DNA of 35,746 bases from Candidatus Omnitrophota bacterium. Its GTDB lineage: Bacteria; Omnitrophota; Omnitrophia; Omnitrophales; Aquincolibacteriaceae. Location: the NCBI GenBank assembly GCA_016196545.1, contig JACPXM010000026.1, forward strand, positions 1 to 35,746, in the 5' to 3' direction. The notes under the pieces are model-generated. The model made no database searches. It was given only the letters and a program-made list of their open reading frames with translations, and was not told the DNA's origin. Both the position numbers and the translations under genes were made by a program. Within the stretch, counting starts at the first letter, position 1; every line of letters begins with the position of its first letter. This document shows positions 30,398 through 35,746 of this stretch, piece after piece.

Positions 30398-31570
30398 GGA
30401 AAGAATTCGTTTGATGCCATTTTTAAATATATTCGTAGGCGGTAAAAGGCTTAGCACGATAAAGCTTCCTTCCTCAAAATCAAAAAGATAGCCCGGATGC
30501 GTCAGGACATGCGCCTTTTCAAGAAACAAAAGCGCCCATCCTTCATCCGTGCGGGAAGGGGGGAATTCCACCACCGTATTCCAGCCTCCCTCCGGCGGGT
30601 AGAGTTTAACGTCCTTCCGATTTCGAAGCGCCTGCTCGAGGCTTTTAAGATTTTTTTCAAGCCTTTGGCGGATTTCATCCTGAATCGCCTTTTTGAGTCC
30701 GAGCCAAACGGGGAGTGCGTTTTGCGAGGGCGTGCTGGCTGAAAGGTAAGTATCTGAAATAATTTCGAGGCGCCGCGCGGCCTCCAAGGCCTGCTTTTCT
30801 GGGCCCGTCACGATAATCCAGGCGAGTTTCATTTGCGGCAGGCCGAGGCTTTTTGAAATACCGCCCAAGGTGAAGGTGAGCACTTCGTGGTTCGAGGCAA
30901 AGCTAACCCTCTCCCCAAAGGGGGGAGGACTAGGGGGCGGGGGGAAATCAAAATCTAAGAACACTTCGTCGGCAATGATCGCAAGCGTTTGCGCTTGAGC
31001 GAATTCGTTTAACATTTTTCTTTCTGCCTCTTTGACATAATTTCCCGTGGGATTATTGGGATTGACCGTGAGGAGTGCGCGTACGGCGGGCCCCGTCATG
31101 GCGGTGAGATGCGGTGAAATTTCCCACGCCTCCTTTTTCCAGACAAGCGGATAGCGGCGCAGTTTTACATCATTCATCGGGGCAAGAAAATCCAGCAAGG
31201 GATAGCTCGGCTGCGGTGCAAGCAGAAGCTCACCGGGTTCCAGGAGCAGCCGAAAGAGAAACGTGTAGGCCTCGCTCGTGTTTGCCACAAGAAAAATCTG
31301 CTCCGGTTGGAGCGTTATCCCTTGGCTTGCGTAGTTTTGTGCGACGGCTTTGCGCGCTTCCATAAGACCGCGCGGATGGGGGTCATAAACTAAATTCTGG
31401 GAATGAAGCAGCTCCTCAAGCAAAAGGCCTTGAAGGTATTGAAAGGCGCATCGTGTGGGATTGGATTCCGTTAAATTAAAAATCTCAACGCCCTGAGCTT
31501 TTAAATGCAAATAGTTTTCGGTCAGGGGATTGGCTTCATTTGACCACGCGGACCGCTGGCTGAATCGCAT
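30386..31570 (-). CDS. Class I/II PLP-dependent aminotransferase
   Basis: A 394-aa fold-type I aminotransferase, aspartate/alanine aminotransferase-like. The N-terminal ESNPTRCAFQY, the substrate-region block VNPNNPTGNYV, the DEVFLDFDF block with the cofactor-binding Asp, and the PLP Lys in TLGGISKSLGLPQMKLAW are visible. Between DEVFLDFDF and EVLTFTLGGISKS lies PPPPSPPPFGERVSFASNH, encoded by a GC-rich palindrome; relatives have a short loop here. The C-terminus is partly encoded by another repeat. AAAGGA upstream is a good ribosome-binding site. The exact substrate cannot be told. Confidence 0.9.
   Translation of the reverse strand: MRFSQRSAWSNEANPLTENYLHLKAQGVEIFNLTESNPTRCAFQYLQGLLLEELLHSQNLVYDPHPRGLMEARKAVAQNYASQGITLQPEQIFLVANTSEAYTFLFRLLLEPGELLLAPQPSYPLLDFLAPMNDVKLRRYPLVWKKEAWEISPHLTAMTGPAVRALLTVNPNNPTGNYVKEAERKMLNEFAQAQTLAIIADEVFLDFDFPPPPSPPPFGERVSFASNHEVLTFTLGGISKSLGLPQMKLAWIIVTGPEKQALEAARRLEIISDTYLSASTPSQNALPVWLGLKKAIQDEIRQRLEKNLKSLEQALRNRKDVKLYPPEGGWNTVVEFPPSRTDEGWALLFLEKAHVLTHPGYLFDFEEGSFIVLSLLPPTNIFKNGIKRILSPSL
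30903..30946. repeat. CCCTCTCCCC-type palindromic insert in the aminotransferase gene
   Basis: CCTCTCCCC-AAA-GGGGGGAGG (one mismatch) followed by further G-rich sequence. In the minus-strand frame it encodes PPPPSPPPFGERV. Similar in sequence to the element at 30341-30397. Confidence 0.75.
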
Positions 31571-31580
31571 GAGAAATCCT

Positions 31581-31608
31581 TTGATCTTTATTTAATCTTG
31601 AGTATATT
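31581..31608 (+). promoter_or_regulatory. Promoter of the permease gene
   Basis: TTGATC, 16 nt, TATATT. Expected leader of about 16 nt before the ATG at 31631, with no clear Shine-Dalgarno. Confidence 0.45.
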
Positions 31609-31630
31609 AAGGGCTTTCCAAAGTAATGCC

Positions 31631-33037
31631 ATGAAAAATATTAAAACTCCCTTAATCTTTCTTTCGATCCTTTCGGTGGTTGGCATTCTTTCACAGGCCT
31701 CCGGGTTTTCCTTTAAGCAAATTGTCTCGACGCTTGTTTTTCTCACCGTGCTTTGCGGAACGCTTTTTTACTGGAAATTTCGTCTCGCCTTTGCCTGTGC
31801 CGGCATCGCAATCCTTTTGGCCCTGGGACTCATGGATGTTTCCCACATGATTGAGTATGCGAGCCTCGATATCATCCTTTTTCTCGTGGGCATGATGACC
31901 ATTGTCGGATTTTTAGAAGAACGGCATTTCTTTGAGTACCTGGTGGCCAAGGTCGTGGACACTATCGGAGAACGGGCACAGCTGCTCATGGCCGTCTTGA
32001 TGACGCTTTCCACTTTTTTTGCCGCGCTTGTCGACGAGGTTACTTCCATCCTTTTTATGATGGCGACGATGCTTCATATTACGAAACGATATAAGGTCAA
32101 TCCCATCCCGTTTGTCCTCATGATTGTCTTTTGCACTAATATCGGAAGTGCCGCGACAGCAGTCGGAAATCCCATTGGAGTCATGATTGCGCTCCGGGCG
32201 AAACTTTCCTTTATGGACTTCCTGCGTTGGGCGGCCCCGGTTTCTTTATTGTGTCTGGTTGTCACGATTGCGATTTGTTTCGTCCTTTTTAAAAAACCGA
32301 TGGAAGAGCTCAATCAAAAAATGAAAAAAATGCGCGGGGATATGGAGGAGCTCAAGCACGTCCATTACAAAAAAAGCGACATCCGTCTTTGCTGGATTTT
32401 ATTCCTTTCGACGATTGCCTGTCTTGTCCTGCATCATAATATCGAACACGCGCTGCATCTTGAGAAAAATACGCTCCTTATCGGCACGGCGCTTTTCTTC
32501 GGGGCCGTTGCCATCCTGCTGACGGGCGACAATGCCCGCGAATTTTTTATGCGGCGTGTCGATTGGTGGACGCTGACCTTTTTCCTGATGCTTTTTGCCT
32601 CGGTGGGGACCTTAAAATATGTCGGCGTTACGGAGCGCGTTGCTCAGGGGATGATTCAAGTGGCGGGTGAGGGAAATGTTTTCCTTTTAAATATTTTTAC
32701 GGCCGCGATTTGCCTTCTGACCGCATTCATGGATAACGTGCTTGCGGTCGCGACCTTTATCCCGATTCTTTCGGATATCGAAAAAATCGGGATTTACATT
32801 TATCCCTTCTGGTGGGCCATGCTTTTCGGCGGGACGATGTATGGGAATGCTACCGTGATTGGTTCCACGGCCAACATTGTCGCCATGGGCCTTCTCGAAA
32901 AAGAAGGGGATAAACCTATTAGTTTTATGGAGTGGTTGAAGCCTGGGGTTCTTGTTTCCACCGTAACGATTCTACTCGCCATGACGGCGCTCTACCTGCA
33001 ATTCCCTCTGATGCCTGGCGCCCCCGCCCAGTTTTAG
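31631..33037 (+). CDS. ArsB/NhaD/SLC13-type ion permease
   Basis: A 468-aa inner-membrane transporter of the ion-transporter superfamily with about 11-12 hydrophobic segments. Characteristic conserved parts are FLVGMMTIVGFLEERHFFEYL, ALVDEVTSILFMMATML, NIGSAATAVGNPIGVMIA in the first half and TAFMDNVLAVATFIPIL, GNATVIGSTANIVAMGL in the second, an internal two-fold repeat. A charged loop (KKPMEELNQKMKKMRGDMEELKH) splits the halves. Substrate (Na+/H+, citrate, arsenite or other anion) cannot be assigned. The start at 31631 (MKNIKTPLIFL) is preferred to the TTG at 31598, which lies within the promoter. Confidence 0.9.
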   Translation: MKNIKTPLIFLSILSVVGILSQASGFSFKQIVSTLVFLTVLCGTLFYWKFRLAFACAGIAILLALGLMDVSHMIEYASLDIILFLVGMMTIVGFLEERHFFEYLVAKVVDTIGERAQLLMAVLMTLSTFFAALVDEVTSILFMMATMLHITKRYKVNPIPFVLMIVFCTNIGSAATAVGNPIGVMIALRAKLSFMDFLRWAAPVSLLCLVVTIAICFVLFKKPMEELNQKMKKMRGDMEELKHVHYKKSDIRLCWILFLSTIACLVLHHNIEHALHLEKNTLLIGTALFFGAVAILLTGDNAREFFMRRVDWWTLTFFLMLFASVGTLKYVGVTERVAQGMIQVAGEGNVFLLNIFTAAICLLTAFMDNVLAVATFIPILSDIEKIGIYIYPFWWAMLFGGTMYGNATVIGSTANIVAMGLLEKEGDKPISFMEWLKPGVLVSTVTILLAMTALYLQFPLMPGAPAQF

Positions 33038-33044
33038 CTGCTCT

Positions 33045-33077
33045 AAAAAAACAGGCGGCGCAGCAATTGCTACGCCT
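33045..33077 (-). terminator. Rho-independent terminator of the tRNA operon
   Basis: On the minus strand AGGCG...CGCCT enclosing the nested palindrome AGCAATTGCT, followed by GTTTTTTT. It lies 51 nt beyond the tRNA-Tyr 3' end, and close to the permease stop on the other strand. Confidence 0.6.
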
Positions 33078-33127
33078 TAATCGATTCAAGACGAAACTGG
33101 CAAGAAACACCCTCATGGCGGGGAAAT

Positions 33128-33211
33128 TGGGGAGTGAAGGATTCGAACCTTCGAAGGCGTTAAGCCAACAGATTTACAGTCTGTCCCCTTTGGCCGCTTG
33201 GGTAACTCCCC
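33128..33211 (-). tRNA. tRNA-Tyr (GTA)
   Basis: 84 nt. Acceptor arms GGGGAGT/ACTCCCC pair perfectly; the anticodon arm is ACAGA-CTGTAAA-TCTGT with anticodon GTA; the T arm contains GGTTCGAATCC. The long variable arm (about 13 nt) is expected of bacterial tRNA-Tyr. CCA is not encoded. Confidence 0.96.
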
Positions 33212-33283
33212 GCTAAAAAAACTCAAAAAACAATTATCAAAAAGATTCTTTTTAAATTTTTACTTTTTCCTTCCGGTTTATTT

Positions 33284-33355
33284 AGCTGGCGGTCCGATTT
33301 GAACGGACGACCCGCTGTTTACAAAACAGCCGCTCTACCACTGAGCTACGCCAGC
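33284..33355 (-). tRNA. tRNA-Thr (TGT)
   Basis: 72 nt. Acceptor arms GCTGGCG/CGCCAGC; D arm GCTCAGTGGTAGAGC; anticodon arm GCTGT-TTTGTAA-ACAGC with anticodon TGT; T arm with GTTCAAATC. CCA is not encoded. It lies 72 nt upstream of tRNA-Tyr in the direction of transcription, so both are likely cut from one transcript. Confidence 0.95.
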
Positions 33356-33364
33356 AAACTTTAG

Positions 33365-33392
33365 ATTGTCCGCTAAAGCTTCATTGCGGCAA
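33365..33392 (-). promoter_or_regulatory. Promoter of the tRNA pair
   Basis: Minus strand: TTGCCG, 16 nt, GACAAT, then 9 nt to the 5' end of tRNA-Thr. Confidence 0.5.
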
Positions 33393-33422
33393 CACTAATT
33401 TAATAAGCCCACTTATAAGAAC

Positions 33423-33452
33423 CGCAGTCCCGCGCAACGGCGCGGGGCTGCG
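33423..33452. repeat. GC-rich hairpin CGCAGTCCCGCGC-AACG-GCGCGGGGCTGCG
   Basis: A 13-bp inverted repeat with one G-T mismatch and a 4-nt loop in the otherwise gene-free stretch 33356-33622. No T-run on either side. The rest of this stretch is AT-rich and I see nothing more in it apart from the tRNA promoter and the ribosome-binding site below. Confidence 0.7.
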
Positions 33453-33610
33453 CCAGCAAATGAGGCCTGAATTCTACCTAATCGAGAGCTAAAAATAAAG
33501 ATAATGATTCTCCCGGCCACTGCGCCACACCCGTCGTATCCTGGAACCTGCAGGGATAAAAAAGTTTCGTAGATGGAAAAAATAATGCTAGTATAAACAC
33601 CCACTGTAAC

Positions 33611-33616
33611 AGGAGG
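33611..33616 (+). promoter_or_regulatory. Shine-Dalgarno of the terminal sensor kinase
   Basis: AGGAGG six nt before the ATG at 33623; an out-of-frame ATG lies between them at 33618. Confidence 0.75.
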
Positions 33617-33622
33617 TATGCG

Positions 33623-35746
33623 ATGAAGACATTTTTTCTCGAAACTTTTTCTTCCCGCCCGGAAATGGTCTGGATTCACACGGCCGCCGATTTCTTCGCC
33701 GCATTTTCCTATTATTTATTATGCTTTCTTTTCCTTCGTTTTGTTCATGCCCGAAAGGATTTGACTGCTCGGAAGCGCACGATTTTCATAGGAGTTTTTT
33801 TCTTTTTCGCGGGCACGGTTCATGTTTTTAACCTCTGGGCCCCCTGGTATCCGGTTTATAGCCTTCAACTCCTTGCAAGATTTATCGCTGCAATTTCCGC
33901 ATTGGTGTCTGTTGTTTTTCTCTGGCGCATTCTTCCTAAGGCGCTCTCCCTGCCCGGACCCCGCAAGATTGAAGAGTTGATGGACAGAATTGTCCGAGAA
34001 CAGGAAGCCCAAGAGAAGGCGCATCGGGAAAAAAAGGGTCTGGAAAAGATGCTGGAAGAAAAAAAGGGCGAGCTCCATCAGCGCGAAGAAGCCCTGGAGT
34101 GGGAGAAAAAAGAAAGGCTTTCTACGGAGGGAGCTCTTAGCGAGACGGAAGCCTCCATTCGTTCCTTGGCCGATACGATGGCGACCATCGAGGGGGCCCG
34201 GGATTTTTATACGGCACTTGAGACGACTGTGCGAAAAATCTGCGAGACGGCGGGTTGTGATTACGGAGAAACCTGGATTCCGCGTGCGGACGGAAAGGTC
34301 CTCGAAGGCATGTCGGCCTGGTATCAAAATGCAGATTTTGCGGCCTTATTTCAAATCGTCCGAGAATTAAAATTTCCTCCGAATATGGGCTTGCCGGGGA
34401 GGGCCTGGAGTAGTCGTGGACCCTGTGCGATCGAAGAAATTTCGCAAAACTCGAGTAAAGAATTCTTCGGCATCGAAACGCTTTGGGAGAAAGGGCTGCG
34501 CTCTGCTTTAGCAGTTCCCGTTCTTGTTCGTGAAAAGGTTGTCGCGGTGTTAACCTTCTATTCCCTTTCCTGCCGCCAGAGAATCGATCCCTTTAAGGAT
34601 TGGGTCATGGATGTGGTCAAGTGTCTGGGATCCGTCATTGAGCGGCAACGTTTGGAAGAAAGAATTTCCGATGTTGAAAAACTCATTGAAAGACGCGTGC
34701 AAGAAAAAGTGGAGGTTCTCGAGAAGTCGAATCAGGATCTTGAGCGGGCCATGGCGGAAAGCCGGAAGACGGAAGAATCGGTAAAAAAATCACAAGAAAA
34801 TTTCCAAACCCTTGTAAATTCGATTGAAGGCATTGTCTGGGAATATGACCTTTTAAATGCCCGATACACGTTTGTGAGCCAGCAGACAGAAAAGATTCTG
34901 GGCTATCCGGTGTCGGCTTGGCTTTCGGACCCAACCTTTTGGCAGGATCATGTTCACGGGGCGGACCGAGAAATGGCCATGAGTTTTCGCAAAAAGGCCG
35001 TGCAGGACGGCCAAAATGAACAGCTCGAATACCGAATGGTGAGTATCGAAGGTAAGACGCTCTGGCTGCGGGATATGATGAGCACTGTGGTGGAAGAGGG
35101 AAAGACCGTCAAATTAAGGGGTGTGATGGTGGACATCACAAGCCGCAAGGAAGCCGAAGCCGCGTGGCATGACGAGAGAAACTTTGTCTCTGCCGTTTTG
35201 GACACGGCCAGCGCTTTAGTCATGATTTTAGATACCGAGGGTCGCATTGTCCGGATGAATCTTGCCTGTGAAAAACTCAGTGGTTATAAAGAGCAAGAAA
35301 TAAAAGGAAAATTATTTTGGGATCTGCCTCCCTCCGAAGAGGTTTTGACGGTGAAGTCTGTTTTTCGCCGTCTCCTTGCCGGACAATTCCCCGCAAATTA
35401 TGAAAGCAGTTGGGTGGCCAAAGACGGCACCCACCGGGACATCGCTTGGTCGAATACGCTTCTTAGCGGAAAGGATCGCGCTACGATACACATCATCGCA
35501 ACGGGGGTGGATATCACCAAAAGAAAAGAAATTGAAAAAAAGCTGCATCAGGCGGTAAAAGAGCTCGCGCTCAGCAATCAAGAATTGGACAAATATTCCG
35601 CCCAGATGCAGGAGGCCAATGAGCGGCTCAAAAAGCTGGATGAACTCAAATCGCGTTTTATTTCCGCGGCCTCGCATGAGTTAAAGACCCCTTTGACCTC
35701 TTTAAAAGGGTATGTCGAAATGGTGCTCAATGAAGAGGCCGGGTCC
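33623..35746 (+). CDS. Sensor histidine kinase with ETR1-like membrane domain, 3' truncated
   Basis: 708 codons are visible, with no stop before the window ends; the ORF track omits it. Residues ~15-100 hold three hydrophobic helices resembling the ethylene-receptor domain: ADFFAAFSYY matches the ETR1 D25/Y32 helix, and FFFFAGTVHVFNLW matches the C65/H69 helix, with H69 kept but C65 replaced by Ala. The third helix ends FLWRILPKAL. A charged coiled coil (~110-175) leads to a GAF domain (~175-345), a second coiled coil, two PAS/PAC domains (~392-510 with MVDITSRKEAE; ~516-640 with GVDITKRKEIE) and the start of HisKA (SAASHELKTPLTSLKGYVEM). The ATPase domain lies beyond the window. Confidence 0.88.
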   Translation, partial: MKTFFLETFSSRPEMVWIHTAADFFAAFSYYLLCFLFLRFVHARKDLTARKRTIFIGVFFFFAGTVHVFNLWAPWYPVYSLQLLARFIAAISALVSVVFLWRILPKALSLPGPRKIEELMDRIVREQEAQEKAHREKKGLEKMLEEKKGELHQREEALEWEKKERLSTEGALSETEASIRSLADTMATIEGARDFYTALETTVRKICETAGCDYGETWIPRADGKVLEGMSAWYQNADFAALFQIVRELKFPPNMGLPGRAWSSRGPCAIEEISQNSSKEFFGIETLWEKGLRSALAVPVLVREKVVAVLTFYSLSCRQRIDPFKDWVMDVVKCLGSVIERQRLEERISDVEKLIERRVQEKVEVLEKSNQDLERAMAESRKTEESVKKSQENFQTLVNSIEGIVWEYDLLNARYTFVSQQTEKILGYPVSAWLSDPTFWQDHVHGADREMAMSFRKKAVQDGQNEQLEYRMVSIEGKTLWLRDMMSTVVEEGKTVKLRGVMVDITSRKEAEAAWHDERNFVSAVLDTASALVMILDTEGRIVRMNLACEKLSGYKEQEIKGKLFWDLPPSEEVLTVKSVFRRLLAGQFPANYESSWVAKDGTHRDIAWSNTLLSGKDRATIHIIATGVDITKRKEIEKKLHQAVKELALSNQELDKYSAQMQEANERLKKLDELKSRFISAASHELKTPLTSLKGYVEMVLNEEAGS

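Noticed and set aside
33423-33452. GC-rich hairpin as a transcription terminator
   Set aside because: No T-run follows on either strand, and no gene ends next to it.

Overview
The window looks like chromosomal DNA of a diderm, probably uncultured, bacterium. The evidence is an outer-membrane barrel protein, Wza/Wzc-type export proteins, LspA/Lgt, a futalosine-type menaquinone cluster and a LexA with a CGAAC-N4-GTTCG operator. The phylum cannot be fixed from sequence alone; Omnitrophota, Elusimicrobiota or deltaproteobacteria-related candidate phyla are guesses. Genes are tightly packed, with many ATGA or short overlaps. No phage, transposase or CRISPR array is visible. The left edge is a perfect 120-bp palindrome (possibly an assembly end artefact) and the right edge cuts a sensor kinase.

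Layout. 1-1.0 kb: partial thermonuclease-like CDS and a small coiled-coil ORF facing it. 1.04-6.0 kb: ileS, a GAF sensor kinase and a CheY-like regulator, likely one operon. 6.1-8.8 kb: DksA/TraR-type zinc-finger protein, lspA, lgt, rluD. 8.9-16.5 kb: UbiD/MqnL, UbiA/MqnP, UbiX/MqnM, MqnA, MqnC, MenG/UbiE (menaquinone by the futalosine route), then a RidA-family protein and a CPBP membrane protease with an unusual extra C-terminal domain. 16.6-19.3 kb: a secreted Cys-rich repeat protein and, convergent to it, a HAMP-GGDEF protein. 19.5-27.3 kb: envelope polysaccharide module (small membrane protein, TPR protein, barrel protein, Wza, Wzc-type tyrosine kinase, O-antigen ligase/polymerase with TPR-like tail) with no glycosyltransferase. 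27.4-31.6 kb: conserved small protein divergent from rfbC, an SOS cassette (LexA with UmuD-like C-terminus plus Y-family polymerase) and an aminotransferase. 31.6-33.4 kb: ArsB/NhaD/SLC13-type permease, tRNA-Tyr and tRNA-Thr. 33.6 kb to end: a multi-domain histidine kinase whose membrane domain resembles the plant ethylene receptor ETR1 but lacks its copper-ligand cysteine.

The most striking signal is a population of short palindromic elements of several families. They lie between genes and also in frame inside genes: at least four clear ones in ileS, one in the aminotransferase, and one at the ubiA N-terminus. Exact arms are shared between copies (GGGGACAGGC/GCCTGTCCCC twice; CACACCGGGTGTG four times; TACCGGTTCCAGGTTGCC twice). 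This resembles Rickettsia palindromic elements or REP/MITE-like elements, and ileS appears enlarged by them (1004 codons against a usual 930-940).

A second recurring signal is promoter placement. Good -10 boxes (TATAAT, TATACT) sit only 6-11 nt before the start codons of ileS, the 79-aa ORF, ubiD, rfbC, the gene divergent from rfbC, and lexA. This predicts leaderless or nearly leaderless mRNAs, while other genes (the CheY-like regulator, wza, the last kinase) have strong Shine-Dalgarno sites.
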